DNA from: Bacillus siamensis KCTC 13613
GTDB lineage: Bacteria > Bacillota > Bacilli > Bacillales > Bacillaceae
Length of the DNA stretch: 64,000 nucleotides
Direction of reading: 5' to 3'
NCBI RefSeq assembly: GCF_000262045.1
Contig: NZ_AJVF01000040.1
Location: forward strand, 62,001 to 126,000
The notes beneath the pieces were generated by a model, which saw only the letters and a list, made by a program, of their open reading frames with translations, ran no database searches and had not been told where the DNA came from. Both the position numbers and the translations under genes were made by a program. Below are positions 1 to 10,110 of this stretch, in pieces; the stretch's first letter is position 1, and each line of letters begins with the position of its first letter.

Positions 1-2002
1 GCGCATCCAGGGTTCTAAAGGATGTTCCGAGCAGCTGAACACCCGCTTTTTCCAGTGATTCAGCGGCATTGATAGCGGTCTGTCCCCCAAACTGGACGAT
101 GGCAAAATCAATGTTTTCATGTTCCGCCACGTTTAAAATATGCTCTGATGTCAGCGGTTCAAAATAGAGCCTGTCGGCAATTTCGTAATCGGTGCTTACC
201 GTTTCCGGATTGTTATTGATCATAATCGTTTCATAGCCCAGCTTTTGCAGGGTCAGGACGCCGTGGACTGCGCTGTAGTCAAATTCCACTCCCTGACCGA
301 TACGGATCGGGCCTGATCCTATAATGAGCGCCCGTTTTTTCTCTTTTCGGCTGATATCTCCGTCGCTTTCTCCGAGATAGGTGGAGTAGAAATAATTTGT
401 CTTGGCATCAAATTCAGCGGCGCATGTATCTACGATTTTAAACGACGGGACGATATCTGCTTTCTTTCTGAGAGCGCGGATGTCTTCTTCCGTTTTTCCC
501 GTAAGAGACGCGATCATGACGTCCGTGAAGCCTTTTACCTTCGCCTGCTTTAAAAGCGGGACAGACAGATGATCTCCTTCTTCCATCAGCTTGTTTTCCA
601 ATGTGATGATATTTCGGAATACATGAAGGAAAAACGGGTCAATTTTCGTTTTAGAATGAATGTTTTCTATCGTTACACCGCGGCTTAACAGTTCCATGAC
701 GACGAAGAATCTCCGGTCATCCGGCGTTACCGCTAAGTCCCACAGCTGATTGACCGTAAAGCCGCCGAGTTCAGGAAGGCGGGTGCCGATCGTTTTCAGC
801 TCAAGGGAGGCCGCCGCTTTTTGAATGGCCGCTTCCATATTTCTTTCGATCGCCATGACCTCTCCCGTCGCTTTCATCTTCGTTCCGAGCGTGCGGTCGG
901 CATGTTTAAATTTATCAAACGGCCAACGCGGGAACTTGACGATGACATAATCCAGCGCCGGTTCAAAGCTTGCATAAGTAGAGCCCGTCAGCGGATTTTT
1001 CAGTTCATCAAGCGTATAGCCGACGGCAAGTTTCGCCGCCATTTTGGCAATCGGATAGCCGGTCGCTTTTGATGCGAGAGCTGAAGAGCGGCTGACACGC
1101 GGGTTCACTTCAATGACATAGTACTGTTTGCTGAACGGGTCCAGCGCAAATTGAATGTTGCAGCCGCCGACCACATCAAGCGCTGAAATAATCGCCAAAC
1201 TTGCAGAACGGAGCATCTGATATTCTTCATCCGTTAACGTCTGGGACGGCGCGACTACGATCGAGTCTCCTGTATGCACGCCGACGGGATCAATGTTTTC
1301 CATGTTGCAGACGGTGATGCATGTATGATTTCTGTCACGCATGACCTCATATTCGATTTCTTTAAAACCGGCGATGCTTTTTTCGACGAGGCATTGGCTG
1401 ATCGGGCTTGCCAACAGCGCCTGTTTAATCAGCGTTTGAAACGCTTCTTTCGTTTTCGCGATTCCGCCTCCCTTTCCGCCTAACGTATACGCCGGTCTCA
1501 GAATAACCGGAAATCCGATAGACTCAGCGAAGCGGAGGGCATCTTCTTCGTTGTCGACGATTTCGCTTTCCGGAACGGGCTGGTCGAGCTCCTTCATCAG
1601 GGCCCGGAACCGCTCGCGGTCTTCGCCTTTTTGAATGGTCTCCACTGATGTTCCTAAAAGCTTAACGTGATGCTTCTTCAGCACGCCTGCTTCTTCAAGC
1701 TTAACAGCTAAATTCAATGCCGTCTGGCCACCCAAATTGGCAAGGAGGCCGTCCGGTTTTTCTTTTTCAATGATGGCTTCGATGCTTTCGGTCGTGAGCG
1801 GTTCAAAATAAATTTCATCAGCAAACGCCTCATCCGTCATAATTGTTGCCGGATTGTTGTTGACGAGAATAACACGGTATCCTTCTTCTTTCAGAGCCAT
1901 GCATCCCTGCGTTCCTGAATAATCAAATTCAGCCGCCTGGCCGATGATGATCGGGCCTGAGCCGATGACTAATATGCTGGAAATGGTTGTATCTTTAGGC
2001 AT
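1..2002 (-). CDS. carB: Carbamoyl-phosphate synthase, large subunit, arginine-specific (partial)
   Basis: Makes carbamoyl phosphate for arginine synthesis from bicarbonate, ATP and ammonia delivered by CarA; cytoplasmic. About 667 codons are present and the 3' end lies beyond position 1, so the second ATP-grasp half and the allosteric domain are incomplete. The reading begins [20 protein letters not shown], the usual CarB N-terminus, and is still open at the window edge ([20 protein letters not shown]). The ATG at 2002-2000 overlaps the carA stop by 8 bases, so the two subunits are translationally coupled. It is the distal visible gene of argCJBD-carAB. The pyrimidine paralogue would be pyrAB; this context makes it the arginine-dedicated enzyme. 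Confidence 0.95.
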   Translation of the reverse strand, partial: MPKDTTISSILVIGSGPIIIGQAAEFDYSGTQGCMALKEEGYRVILVNNNPATIMTDEAFADEIYFEPLTTESIEAIIEKEKPDGLLANLGGQTALNLAVKLEEAGVLKKHHVKLLGTSVETIQKGEDRERFRALMKELDQPVPESEIVDNEEDALRFAESIGFPVILRPAYTLGGKGGGIAKTKEAFQTLIKQALLASPISQCLVEKSIAGFKEIEYEVMRDRNHTCITVCNMENIDPVGVHTGDSIVVAPSQTLTDEEYQMLRSASLAIISALDVVGGCNIQFALDPFSKQYYVIEVNPRVSRSSALASKATGYPIAKMAAKLAVGYTLDELKNPLTGSTYASFEPALDYVIVKFPRWPFDKFKHADRTLGTKMKATGEVMAIERNMEAAIQKAAASLELKTIGTRLPELGGFTVNQLWDLAVTPDDRRFFVVMELLSRGVTIENIHSKTKIDPFFLHVFRNIITLENKLMEEGDHLSVPLLKQAKVKGFTDVMIASLTGKTEEDIRALRKKADIVPSFKIVDTCAAEFDAKTNYFYSTYLGESDGDISRKEKKRALIIGSGPIRIGQGVEFDYSAVHGVLTLQKLGYETIMINNNPETVSTDYEIADRLYFEPLTSEHILNVAEHENIDFAIVQFGGQTAINAAESLEKAGVQLLGTSFRTLDA

Positions 2003-3053
2003 GAGCGATTTCTCTCCTTGCTGGTATCACTTTCTCTAGAAATTCATCAAATATCCACTCGCTCTCAGCCGGTCCGGGATGAGCTTCAGGGTGGAACTGT
2101 ACGCTTATTACGGGAAGGCGGTTGTGAATGAGTCCTTCCACTGATGTGTCATTGACATGATGGAATCTGATCGACAGCTCATTTTGGTCAATTGATGCTT
2201 CATCGACGACGTAGCTGTGGTTCTGGCTTGTCATAAACACCCGTTTCGTTTTCCGGTCAATAACGGGATGGTTGGCTCCCCTGTGCCCGAACGGCAGTTT
2301 ATACGTATTCCCTCCGAAAGCGAGGGCAATCAGCTGATGTCCGAGACAAATGCCGAGTGCGGGGAAAGCATTCAGTAAAGCCTTAATCCGGTCCATGTAC
2401 GGAGCAATCGCTTTCGGGTCCCCAGGTCCGTTTGAAAGCACGATTCCGTCAGGCCGAATATCATAAACGGCGTTCATCTGGTGATACGGAACGACTGTTA
2501 CTTTACAGCCGCGCTTTACAAGCGACGAAGCGATTGATCTTTTATAACCGAAATCAATCAGCGCAATATGCCGGTCTCCGTCCCCCATAGAGGTGATCTC
2601 TTCGGCCTGCGCCAGCTCAGCCGGGTTTTCTGTTCCGGATGCCGCCGGAACTTCTCCTGTTGTTGACACGGCAGCATTCATCGTGCCGCCGGAGCGGATG
2701 GTTTTGACGACGGCCCGTGTGTCCACTTCGGTTAAAAGCGGGATGTTCCATTTATTTAAATACTCTCTCAAACTTGAGACTGCTTCATGGTGAGAAAAAT
2801 GTTCACACGCTTCATACACGACAACGGCCTTGACTTGAGGAATCTTACTCTCAAGGTCTTTTTCATTAATTCCGTAGTTTCCGATCAGCGGATACGTAAA
2901 AACAATGATCTGGCCCTTATATGACGGGTCCGTAAGCACTTCCTGATAACCCGTCATTCCGGTGAAAAAAACCGCTTCGCCAACACAGCATGCTTCTTTT
3001 TCAAGATCACCGCCGAATGATGTTCCGTCTTCCAATACTAAATAGCCTTTCAT
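1995..3053 (-). CDS. carA: Carbamoyl-phosphate synthase, small (glutaminase) subunit, arginine-specific
   Basis: Hydrolyses glutamine and channels ammonia to CarB for carbamoyl phosphate synthesis in the arginine pathway. 352 aa. An N-terminal CPSase small-chain domain (about 1-150) is followed by a class I glutamine amidotransferase domain: oxyanion segment SNGPGDP near 207-213, nucleophile Cys236 in LGICLGHQ, and His321/Glu323 in [18 protein letters not shown] ribosome site (3061-3067) precedes the ATG at 3053. It lies 69 bp after argD and overlaps carB by 8 bp, so it reads as part of the arg operon. Residues match the family with no visible defect. Confidence 0.96.
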   Translation of the reverse strand: MKGYLVLEDGTSFGGDLEKEACCVGEAVFFTGMTGYQEVLTDPSYKGQIIVFTYPLIGNYGINEKDLESKIPQVKAVVVYEACEHFSHHEAVSSLREYLNKWNIPLLTEVDTRAVVKTIRSGGTMNAAVSTTGEVPAASGTENPAELAQAEEITSMGDGDRHIALIDFGYKRSIASSLVKRGCKVTVVPYHQMNAVYDIRPDGIVLSNGPGDPKAIAPYMDRIKALLNAFPALGICLGHQLIALAFGGNTYKLPFGHRGANHPVIDRKTKRVFMTSQNHSYVVDEASIDQNELSIRFHHVNDTSVEGLIHNRLPVISVQFHPEAHPGPAESEWIFDEFLEKVIPARREIAHA

Positions 3054-3122
3054 CTAAAGCCCACCTCTTGATGAATAATTAATTAAAAACATGAATTTTT
3101 ATACTCTTATAGCGAAAAAAAA

Positions 3123-4280
3123 TTATCGTTTCACTGCGGTATGCGCTTCTATCGCTGCTTTCAGCATACTGACGGCCGAGAGCATTTCCTCTTCAGAAAC
3201 CGTAAGCGGCGGGAGCAGCCTGATGACATTCGGTCCGGCCGGAAGCACAAGAAGTCCGCGTTCCTGCAGGTCTCCGATAATGCCGGAAACGGAACCTGCG
3301 CATTCAATGCCGATTAATAGCCCTTTTCCGCGGGTATCTTTTACAAAAGGCACTGTCAGCTCACTTTTCAGCCGGTCTTTTAAAAAAGAGCCTTTGCCGG
3401 CCGCAGCCTTGAGAAAGTCCGGCTGAAACACAATGTCCAAGGTTGCATTCACGGCTGCCATGGCAAGCTTATTGCCGCCGAACGTCGTACCATGCGTACC
3501 CGGCGTGAAGGCTTTGCCAAGCTTCTTTTTGCCGATCACGGCTCCGACGGGAAAACCGTTTCCAAGCCCTTTCGCAACGGTGATGATATCCGGAGAGATG
3601 CCGAAATGCTCATAGCCGAATGCTTTCCCCGTCCGGCCGATTCCGGTTTGAATCTCGTCTATGATAACCAGCGCCTGCCTGTCTTTGCAAAATGTCTGTA
3701 AGGCTTCGATGAATTCCGGGTCGGCGGGATGGACTCCCCCTTCTCCCTGCACCGTCTCAAGCATGACGGCGGCGATATCATCCTCTTTTGAAAGCGTGCT
3801 GAATGCTGACGGATCATTAAACGGAAGATAGTGAAATCCTTGGAGCATCGGTCCGAAACCGGCTTTGATTTTGTCTTGTCCGGTGGCGGCCATTCCCGCA
3901 TATGTCCGTCCGTGAAAGGATTGCCGGAATGTCACGATTTTTGTTTTTCCCGTTGCTTTACGGGCAAGCTTAATGGCGCCTTCATTCGCTTCAGCCCCGC
4001 TGTTGCAGAAGAAAACAAGGTCCCCCGCGCTATGTTCGGCAAGCTTTGCCGCGGCTTTTTCCTGAAGGTCATTTTCAAATAGATTGGAAACGTGCCATAC
4101 GCTGTCAAGCTGTTCTTTGACCGCTTCTGTCACCGCATCATGACAATGGCCGAGATTGGAAACGGCGATGCCCTGAATAAAATCCAGATACGTTTTTCCG
4201 TTTTCATCCTCTGCGATTGTCCCTTTCGCTTTTTTGATATCAATAGGCCAGCGGCTGTAGGTTTGAAATAAACTGCTCAT
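3123..4280 (-). CDS. argD: Acetylornithine aminotransferase
   Basis: PLP-dependent class III aminotransferase interconverting N-acetylglutamate semialdehyde and N2-acetylornithine, with glutamate as amino donor. 385 aa. Visible motifs are the cofactor-phosphate segment FFCNSGAEANEGAIK near 90-104, Asp208 in VIIDEIQTG for the pyridine nitrogen, and Lys237 in ITVAKGLGNG as the Schiff-base lysine. The ATG overlaps the argB stop by 4 bp (ATGA), typical of coupled translation. The paralogue RocD (ornithine aminotransferase) is the main alternative, but the operon position supports ArgD. Confidence 0.96.
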   Translation of the reverse strand: MSSLFQTYSRWPIDIKKAKGTIAEDENGKTYLDFIQGIAVSNLGHCHDAVTEAVKEQLDSVWHVSNLFENDLQEKAAAKLAEHSAGDLVFFCNSGAEANEGAIKLARKATGKTKIVTFRQSFHGRTYAGMAATGQDKIKAGFGPMLQGFHYLPFNDPSAFSTLSKEDDIAAVMLETVQGEGGVHPADPEFIEALQTFCKDRQALVIIDEIQTGIGRTGKAFGYEHFGISPDIITVAKGLGNGFPVGAVIGKKKLGKAFTPGTHGTTFGGNKLAMAAVNATLDIVFQPDFLKAAAGKGSFLKDRLKSELTVPFVKDTRGKGLLIGIECAGSVSGIIGDLQERGLLVLPAGPNVIRLLPPLTVSEEEMLSAVSMLKAAIEAHTAVKR

Positions 4281-5053
4281 GACACGCTCTCCTTTTCCTT
4301 GACGATTTTTGTCCCTTGGAAGGCTTGATCGGTGAAAAACGCTCCTTTTCCGTTTACAATCATGACTTCCGCGACATCTTCACTCAGTGCCGATAATGCC
4401 GACTTCACCTTCGGAATCATCCCTCCCGAAATGACGCCGCCATCGATGAGGGTCTGAATCTCCCGCGGCGTCAACGTCTCCAGCCGATTCTCTCCATCCA
4501 TAATTCCTTCGACATCCGTGACAAATAAAAGTTTATCGGCTTGTAAGGCTGAAGCGACAGCCGAAGCCGCTGCGTCTGCGTTGACGTTCAGCGTTTCGAA
4601 ATCACTTGTCATGGAAAGCGGAGCGATAACGGGAATGATGCCTTCTTTCATTAGTGCTTGAATAATGGACGGATCGGTTTTTTGGATTTCACCGACTTCT
4701 CCGTATTTGTCTTGATCAAGATAGGATGCTTGAAGGAGACCGCCGTCCTTTCCTGAGATTCCCGCAGCTTTCAGCCCGTTTTTCGCGAGTTCGGTTACGA
4801 AAAATTTATTGACCGTTCCAGACAAGACCATTTCGGCTGTTTCCAGCACCGGTTTGGTCGTTTTCCGCTGCCCATCGACAAATTCCGTTTCAATTTGCAA
4901 TGTTTTCAGCATTTGTGAAATTTCCGGACCGCCGCCATGCACGACGGCAATATTCCAGCCCGATTGCATAAGCTCTTTTACATTTTGAAAAAAAGCGGCG
5001 GATAACTCGCGGATCACGCTGCCGCCGCACTTAAAAACAATGGTTTTCTTCAT
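4277..5053 (-). CDS. argB: Acetylglutamate kinase
   Basis: Phosphorylates N-acetylglutamate, the second step of the acetylated arginine pathway. 258 aa, in the range for the short Bacillus form. Amino-acid kinase fold signatures: FKCGGSVI at 8-15 for ATP phosphates, VVHGGGPEI near 38-46 for substrate, an NADAAAS segment, the nucleotide-binding LLFVTDVEGI, and a GGMIPKVKSA lysine motif near the C-terminus. Ribosome site GGGGAG precedes the ATG. It sits 14 bp behind argJ and overlaps argD by 4 bp. It lacks the N-terminal arm of feedback-inhibited hexameric kinases, as expected when ArgJ recycles acetyl groups. Confidence 0.96.
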   Translation of the reverse strand: MKKTIVFKCGGSVIRELSAAFFQNVKELMQSGWNIAVVHGGGPEISQMLKTLQIETEFVDGQRKTTKPVLETAEMVLSGTVNKFFVTELAKNGLKAAGISGKDGGLLQASYLDQDKYGEVGEIQKTDPSIIQALMKEGIIPVIAPLSMTSDFETLNVNADAAASAVASALQADKLLFVTDVEGIMDGENRLETLTPREIQTLIDGGVISGGMIPKVKSALSALSEDVAEVMIVNGKGAFFTDQAFQGTKIVKEKESVS

Positions 5054-5067
5054 GCCGCTCCCCTTTG

Positions 5068-6285
5068 TTATGTGCGATAGCTCGCATTGATTTTGATATA
5101 GTCATAGGTTAAGTCACAGCCCCATGCCCGGCCGCTGCCGGCGCCTTCTTGCAGGCGGACTGCGATCGTAATTTCATCACCTGATAAGTACTCCTTGGCG
5201 TCAGTCTCTGAAAACGGCTGAGGTTCGTTATGTTTAAACAGACACTGACCGCCGAGGAAAACTTCCACTTGTTCGGCCGTTACGCTTGCCGCACTGTGAC
5301 CGATTGCGCCGACGATGCGACCCCAGTTGGCATCAGTGCCGTAAACGGCGGTTTTCACAAGGCTTGAACCGACGATTTTTTTGGCGATGATATTCGCTTC
5401 AAGATTATTTTTCGCGCCTTCGACTTTGGCTTCAATTAATTTCGTCGCTCCTTCACCGTCTCTGGCAATATCTTTGGCAAGGTCTTCGCATACAAGCTTC
5501 AGCCCCTTTTTAAAAGCCGGCCAGTCGGAATGCTGCTCCGTCAGGCAATCATTCCCGGCGCAGCCATTCGCCATCACGAGCACCATGTCATTCGTCGATG
5601 TTTCTCCGTCAACGGTGATTTGGTTAAATGAAACATCCGTGATCTCTCTGAGCGCGTTTTTAAGCGCCTGCTCTTCCACGGCCGCATCCGTTGTGACAAA
5701 GCCGAGCATTGTCGCCATGTTGGGGTGGATCATGCCGGAGCCTTTCGCCGCTCCGCCGATCGTGATGATGTCTCCGCCGATCACCAGTTCATAACACGTC
5801 TGTTTCGTCACTGTATCCGTCGTCAAAATGGCTTCTTCAAAAGCTCCGGACACTGCAGGCGCTTGACCGAGCTGCTCAATGCCCGCCTGAATTTTTTCCA
5901 TGTCTAACAGCTCGCCGATCACCCCGGTTGATGAAACCGCAACAAGCTCCGGCTCAATCCCGAGCTGGCTTGCGAATCCGTCCCGCATTTCATAAGCGTC
6001 CTTTAAACCTTGGTCTCCCGTACAGGCGTTGGCAATCGCGCTGTTGACAATAACAGCCTGAAGCACGGCCTCTTTTTTCAAGCTCTCTTGCGTCACTTTC
6101 AAGGGTGCTGCCTGAAAATGGCTCTGCGTATATACCGCTGCACTGACTGCAGGCGTCTCGCTGATAATCGCCCCGAGATCTTTTTTTGAATAGCGCAGCC
6201 CGCAGTGGACGCCCTTTGCCTCAAACCCTTTCGGCGAAGATACGCCGCCTTTGATTTTCGTGATTTTCTCACTCAGCTGAATCAT
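5068..6285 (-). CDS. argJ: Bifunctional ornithine acetyltransferase / N-acetylglutamate synthase
   Basis: Transfers acetyl from acetylornithine to glutamate, and in the bifunctional form also uses acetyl-CoA, closing the acetyl cycle. 405 aa, full length for the family. The precursor self-cleaves before the nucleophilic threonine: the conserved block HPNMATMLGF places the Ala191-Thr192 junction, with the KGSGM oxyanion region just before it. Starts at ATG 6285 behind GAGGGA. It lies 22 bp after argC and 14 bp before argB, so it is co-transcribed. Whether it is mono- or bifunctional cannot be proven from sequence; the absence of argA/argE here fits bifunctionality. Confidence 0.95.
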   Translation of the reverse strand: MIQLSEKITKIKGGVSSPKGFEAKGVHCGLRYSKKDLGAIISETPAVSAAVYTQSHFQAAPLKVTQESLKKEAVLQAVIVNSAIANACTGDQGLKDAYEMRDGFASQLGIEPELVAVSSTGVIGELLDMEKIQAGIEQLGQAPAVSGAFEEAILTTDTVTKQTCYELVIGGDIITIGGAAKGSGMIHPNMATMLGFVTTDAAVEEQALKNALREITDVSFNQITVDGETSTNDMVLVMANGCAGNDCLTEQHSDWPAFKKGLKLVCEDLAKDIARDGEGATKLIEAKVEGAKNNLEANIIAKKIVGSSLVKTAVYGTDANWGRIVGAIGHSAASVTAEQVEVFLGGQCLFKHNEPQPFSETDAKEYLSGDEITIAVRLQEGAGSGRAWGCDLTYDYIKINASYRT

Positions 6286-6307
6286 ATTTTTGAATCCCTC
6301 TTTCGTT

Positions 6308-7345
6308 CTATGGATAGACTGGCGTCATCATAAGTCCCGTTTCTTCCTGCCAGCCATTCATGATATTTAAATTTTGAACCGCCTGCCCGGCGGCGCCTTT
6401 CATCAGATTATCTATGACAGAAACGATGGTCACGCGATTTGTTCGTTCATCCACAGTGACACTGATGTCACAAAAGTTGCTGCCGTACACTTCCTTCGTC
6501 GCCGGGAATTCACCCTCCGGCCTGATTCTGACAAAATATGAATCTTTGTAAAATTCGGAATAAAAATCTCTTAATTGTGCAGAAGACATTCCCGGAGGGG
6601 CGTCGGTATACATCGTCGCCATAATGCCCCTTGTCATCGGCGCCAAATGAGCGGAAAACGTGATCGGACCTGTGCCGGGCTGCCATGCCGCCAATTGCTG
6701 TTCAATTTCCGGAGTGTGCTGATGCTCATTAACCTTATAAATTTTGAAATTATCATTCAGCTCAGAATAATGAGTGCCCATGGAAGCTTTTCGGCCGGCG
6801 CCGGATACGCCTGTCTTCGCATCAACAATCAGAAATGAATCTTGTAAAAGCTTATTTTTCGCCAGCGGAGCGAGCCCGAGAAGCACAGCCGTCGGAAAAC
6901 ACCCCGGATTGGCAATCAGCTTTGCATTCTGAATTTCTTCTTTTTGCAGTTCGGCTAAACCGTAAACCGCGTTTTGAATCGTTTCTTTCGGAGCGGCCTG
7001 CCGCTTATACCAAATTTCATACACGGCCGGGTTTTGAATCCGCAGATCGCCGGAAAGATCAATGACCGGAATGCCCGCCTCCGCCAGCTTCGGCGACCAC
7101 TCTCCGGAAACGCCGGGCGGCGCGGCTATGAACATCACATCAATTTCGTTGCGGATCGTTTCTATATGAAGCGGCTGAAGTGATTGCGGCGCTATATTTC
7201 TCAAATGCGGATATGAAGCATCATATGCCTTTCCTTCATCGCTCGATGAATATAATATACAATTATCTGTATAAGGGTGATGGTTAAGAATCCTGACAAG
7301 TTCGGCGCCTCCATAGCCAGTTGCGCCTATAATACCAATTTTCAA
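6308..7345 (-). CDS. argC: N-acetyl-gamma-glutamyl-phosphate reductase
   Basis: NADPH-dependent reduction of acetylglutamyl phosphate to the semialdehyde. I set the start at TTG 7345-7343, giving [17 protein letters not shown] and 345 aa, the length I recall for B. subtilis ArgC. An AAGGTGA ribosome site sits 5 nt upstream of this TTG; the upstream in-frame start would add 13 unconserved residues. Seen are the Rossmann motif GATGYGG, catalytic Cys in ANPGCFPTA near residue 148, and the conserved histidine in HLAPMTRG. It is the first gene of the arg operon, directly behind the ARG-box promoter at 7383-7438. Confidence 0.95.
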   Translation of the reverse strand: MKIGIIGATGYGGAELVRILNHHPYTDNCILYSSSDEGKAYDASYPHLRNIAPQSLQPLHIETIRNEIDVMFIAAPPGVSGEWSPKLAEAGIPVIDLSGDLRIQNPAVYEIWYKRQAAPKETIQNAVYGLAELQKEEIQNAKLIANPGCFPTAVLLGLAPLAKNKLLQDSFLIVDAKTGVSGAGRKASMGTHYSELNDNFKIYKVNEHQHTPEIEQQLAAWQPGTGPITFSAHLAPMTRGIMATMYTDAPPGMSSAQLRDFYSEFYKDSYFVRIRPEGEFPATKEVYGSNFCDISVTVDERTNRVTIVSVIDNLMKGAAGQAVQNLNIMNGWQEETGLMMTPVYP

Positions 7346-7382
7346 CGGGTTCACCTTCTTGGTTTTTGTGAAATTATTTAAC

Positions 7383-7438
7383 ATTATAACATGAATAAAA
7401 ATTAATTCAATTGTATATTTAATATTTTTTATTCATTT
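7383..7438 (-). promoter_or_regulatory. arg operon promoter with ARG boxes (AhrC/ArgR operator)
   Basis: On the minus strand a -35 TTGAAT (7410-7405) and a perfect -10 TATAAT (7388-7383) are 16 bp apart. The spacer carries an ARG-box-like element reading CATGAATAAAAATTAATT on the plus strand (7390-7407). A second, inverted copy (ATGAATAAAAAATATT on the minus strand) lies just upstream at about 7421-7437. Known Bacillus ARG boxes follow CATGAATAAAAATKCAAK. Placement inside the core promoter implies arginine-dependent repression by competition with RNA polymerase. The boxes are seen; AhrC binding is inferred. Confidence 0.8.
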
Positions 7439-7460
7439 TCCATCTGTTTTTGCCGACAAA

Positions 7461-7489
7461 AAAACAGGCTGATTCAATCAGCCTGTTTT
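7461..7489 (-). terminator. Intrinsic terminator of yitY-yitZ
   Basis: A 12-bp perfect stem (AAAACAGGCTGA paired with TCAGCCTGTTTT) with a 5-nt loop is followed on the minus strand by seven T residues. The downstream arm includes the yitZ stop codon, so transcription ends immediately after the gene and before the arg promoter region. Confidence 0.9.
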
Positions 7490-8020
7490 CTTCAGCATCA
7501 TCAGCCCGCTTATAAAAAACAGCACAGAGCTTGCATAAAAAATAATGTGAACCGTAAAGAAGTCAGCGAGAAAGCCGCCCAGAATGATGGCGGCAGCGGA
7601 AAATACGGCCGTCCAAAAATGATAGCTGCCGACTTTTTTCCCCCGCTCCCCGCCGTCGGTATAATCGGCGATCACTATTTTTTCGCCGTGTTTTTGCATG
7701 GCGCCGAACAGGCCCAAAAGCACCTGCACAACATAAACCTGGTGCACGCCGGTGATGTGCGGGAGCGTCAGGAGAAGCACCGCCATGCCCCACGAATTCG
7801 CCATAAGGAACCAGCGGGGATCAAGTCTTGCCGACAGCCGGCCGAGCAGCGGATGGATCAAAGCGCCGCTCAGGCCGAACAAGCCGTATGACAAACCGAA
7901 TTGCGTGTAGCTGGAACCGATGTTTTTAATAAATAAAATATAAAAAGGAAAGATCAGGCTGCCGGCAAAAAAGACACTGCTCTGAGACAGGATCAGCCAT
8001 TTTAAATGATTGTGTTTCAT
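7478..8020 (-). CDS. yitZ: MFS-type membrane protein, half-length (YitZ)
   Basis: 180 aa with about six predicted membrane segments, half the size of a standard 12-TM major facilitator. It resembles the N-terminal half of MFS exporters, with a short loop [10 protein letters not shown] between helices 2 and 3 at the position of the family's loop motif. The start ATG overlaps the yitY stop by 4 bp, so the two are co-translated. I recall a similar short YitZ in B. subtilis, so this is probably its natural size and not a fresh truncation. It could work as a homodimer; no substrate can be assigned. Confidence 0.8.
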   Translation of the reverse strand: MKHNHLKWLILSQSSVFFAGSLIFPFYILFIKNIGSSYTQFGLSYGLFGLSGALIHPLLGRLSARLDPRWFLMANSWGMAVLLLTLPHITGVHQVYVVQVLLGLFGAMQKHGEKIVIADYTDGGERGKKVGSYHFWTAVFSAAAIILGGFLADFFTVHIIFYASSVLFFISGLMMLKKTG

Positions 8021-9453
8021 GATTTGTACCTCTGATAAAAATAATTCATAAACAAGTCATCCGGATCATACTTGCGCTTTTTCTGAAAGAACATGTCGGT
8101 CTTCGGATACGCATCACGCATCTGCTCTTTCGTTTGGTACAGCATATACGGCAGATAATAGCTGCCGCCGTGGCGCAATGCCGTGTCCGTCATTTTTCTG
8201 ACGATCCGCGCCGCACTCGCCTGGCTGTCTTTTGAAAACCCTTCATTGATTAATAGAACGAGCGAAAACATATCATCCTTTGCATATGACAGGTCGGCTT
8301 TTTCATTTTTTTGCACGTAGCGGATCGTAATATTTACGAGATTGAGATCTTCGTGTGACAGCGCCGTGCGCAAATCATGAATGTACGGCGCAAATTCGCC
8401 GACAGGCACGAAGTATTCCTGAAGCACGTCGGTGTTGTCTGTGTTTTCATACTCCAAAAATTTCGATTCTGACCTCATGACATTATTCCTTGAGATTTTC
8501 ACGCCGTTTTGGCTGAGAAAATAAGACTGCTGGGCCGACCAGAGCCAATTTCTTCCCCAGTCATACCGGCGGGAGAGACCGAGCGCGAATTTCGTCAGCG
8601 CCGGATGCTCATCTTCTTTCAGTTCATTGTGCTGCTTTAATTCAGTCTGATTGTCTGAGAGCGTGTAATCAGTCACATACATATCGTGCAAAAAGCCTTT
8701 ATCCCCTGTAGCGATCCGCGCAAGATGCATGCGCACGGCAGGATTGTGCTGTACATGCCGGGTAAAATATTGACTGTATGTATCAGCGTTCATGCGTTTC
8801 GTTTTCATTTCGTATAGCTCATCTTCTGTCAGCTCAATATCTGCGTCAAGAATCACACCGAACAGGCCGTACCCGCCGATGACGGCTGAAAACAGGTCAT
8901 CTTTCGGGTTGACCGTAACGATTTTGCCGTCCGCCTTTAAAAGATGAAACGATTTAACCGTATCAATCAGCGAGCCGTACCGGATATCCCGGCCGTGAGC
9001 GTTGGCGCTCAGTGAGCCGCCGATCGTAAAGATGTTTTGCGACTGCATGACCTTTACCGCAAGCCCGTACGGATTGACATACCGCTGAATATCATTCCAC
9101 GTCGCCCCCGCCTGCACTCTGATGATTTTTTTCTTTCGGTCGAGACCGAGTATTTTGTTGTACCCCGTCATGTCGAGAACGATACCGTCTTCATAATACG
9201 TCTGGCCGCCCATTGAATGCTGGGCGCCTGCGATCGAGATCTTCAGATGCTTTCTCTTTGCTTCCTTAATCGTTTCGACCAAAGTTTCTTTCTCTTTTCC
9301 TTTGACCGTCTGCTTAATTTTCACCGGCATGAGACGGCTGACATCCGTCATTGTTTCCGCCTGCTGATGCCGCTCTTTGTGGAAGACAGAAACAGCGAAC
9401 AGCGCCGTATAAACAAGGATGCTAAGGATAATGAGAAGTATTTTTTTCTTCAT
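8017..9453 (-). CDS. yitY: FAD-linked aldonolactone oxidase-like protein, membrane anchored (YitY)
   Basis: 478 aa from ATG 9453, chosen because GGGAGGA lies 4 nt upstream; a longer in-frame reading adds 59 unconserved basic residues. An N-terminal hydrophobic helix (about 3-22) acts as signal anchor. A PCMH-type FAD domain follows, with [13 protein letters not shown] near 72-84, GSLSANAHG and GGYGLFGVI. The C-terminal half resembles the D-arabinono-lactone/L-gulonolactone oxidase catalytic domain, ending [11 protein letters not shown]. It probably oxidises a sugar lactone or alcohol at the outer membrane face; the substrate is unknown. Overlaps yitZ by 4 bp. Confidence 0.85.
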   Translation of the reverse strand: MKKKILLIILSILVYTALFAVSVFHKERHQQAETMTDVSRLMPVKIKQTVKGKEKETLVETIKEAKRKHLKISIAGAQHSMGGQTYYEDGIVLDMTGYNKILGLDRKKKIIRVQAGATWNDIQRYVNPYGLAVKVMQSQNIFTIGGSLSANAHGRDIRYGSLIDTVKSFHLLKADGKIVTVNPKDDLFSAVIGGYGLFGVILDADIELTEDELYEMKTKRMNADTYSQYFTRHVQHNPAVRMHLARIATGDKGFLHDMYVTDYTLSDNQTELKQHNELKEDEHPALTKFALGLSRRYDWGRNWLWSAQQSYFLSQNGVKISRNNVMRSESKFLEYENTDNTDVLQEYFVPVGEFAPYIHDLRTALSHEDLNLVNITIRYVQKNEKADLSYAKDDMFSLVLLINEGFSKDSQASAARIVRKMTDTALRHGGSYYLPYMLYQTKEQMRDAYPKTDMFFQKKRKYDPDDLFMNYFYQRYKS

Positions 9454-9529
9454 ATGTTCCTCCCTCGCGTGCAGCTGGTCTATTATATCACGACTTCGCC
9501 CTCTTTTTTCCTTTTTATCCCGATACCGA

Positions 9530-9566
9530 AAAAAACCCCGAATGCTGGAACACTCGGAGTTTTTTA
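9530..9566 (-). terminator. Terminator-like hairpin in the yitY leader
   Basis: An imperfect inverted repeat (AAAAACCCCGAATG paired with CACTCGGAGTTTTT) is followed on the minus strand by seven T residues. It lies about 80 bp upstream of the yitY start, between yitY and a divergent gene, where no minus-strand gene now ends. It is either an orphan terminator or an attenuator in the yitY leader. Confidence 0.55.
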
Positions 9567-9667
9567 GTGATTTGTCCTTTTTTCCGCACGCCGGCCTGCT
9601 ATGGCCAGCCGAAAATTTTTGGTATATCATCTTTATATATTATAAACATGTTAAATGAGGTGGGAAC

Positions 9668-10090
9668 GTGAACATAAAAGGAATCAATCATCTTCTTTTT
9701 TCTGTTTCAAATTTGGAAAAATCCATAGAATTTTATGAAAAAGTATTTCATGCACAGCTCCTGGTTAAAGGGCAAAAAACAGCATATTTTGATCTGAATG
9801 GGCTTTGGCTTGCGCTGAACTTAGAGGCAGATATTCCAAGAAATGAAATACATAAATCCTACACACATACGGCTTTTTCAATTGATCCAAGCGATTTTGA
9901 TGCAATACATCAAAGGTTAGAAAATCTAAATGTAAATATATTAAACGGACGGCCCAGAGATCAGCAGGATCAAAAATCAATTTATTTTACTGATCCCGAT
10001 GGACATAAATTTGAATTCCATACAGGCACACTCCAAGACAGATTGTCTTATTACAAAAAAGATAAACCCCATATGACGTTTTATATATAA
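9668..10090 (+). CDS. fosB: FosB-type metallothiol transferase (fosfomycin resistance)
   Basis: 140 aa VOC/glyoxalase-fold protein. FosB enzymes inactivate fosfomycin by adding bacillithiol (or cysteine) with a divalent metal. Metal ligands fit His8 (INHLLFSV), His67 (SYTHTAF) and Glu116 (GHKFEFHTG). Other family marks are [22 protein letters not shown], and the tail TGTLQDRL...KPHMTFY. Starts at GTG 9668 behind GAGGTGGG. The gene is visibly richer in A+T than its neighbours and points the opposite way between yitY and yitW, which as I recall are adjacent in B. subtilis, so it is probably an acquired cassette. Another VOC function is possible, but the residue pattern is very FosB-like. Confidence 0.88.
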   Translation: MNIKGINHLLFSVSNLEKSIEFYEKVFHAQLLVKGQKTAYFDLNGLWLALNLEADIPRNEIHKSYTHTAFSIDPSDFDAIHQRLENLNVNILNGRPRDQQDQKSIYFTDPDGHKFEFHTGTLQDRLSYYKKDKPHMTFYI

Positions 10091-10110
10091 AGGTTTTATG
10101 CAGACAAAAG

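Noticed and set aside
5381-5794. A 137-codon plus-strand frame inside argJ
   Set aside because: Antisense shadow of the conserved argJ coding sequence; no ribosome site and no recognisable product.
7478-8020. yitZ as a broken MFS gene
   Set aside because: It has only half the usual helices, but the frame is clean, it is coupled to yitY and followed by a terminator, and I recall the same short form in B. subtilis, so it was kept as an intact gene.
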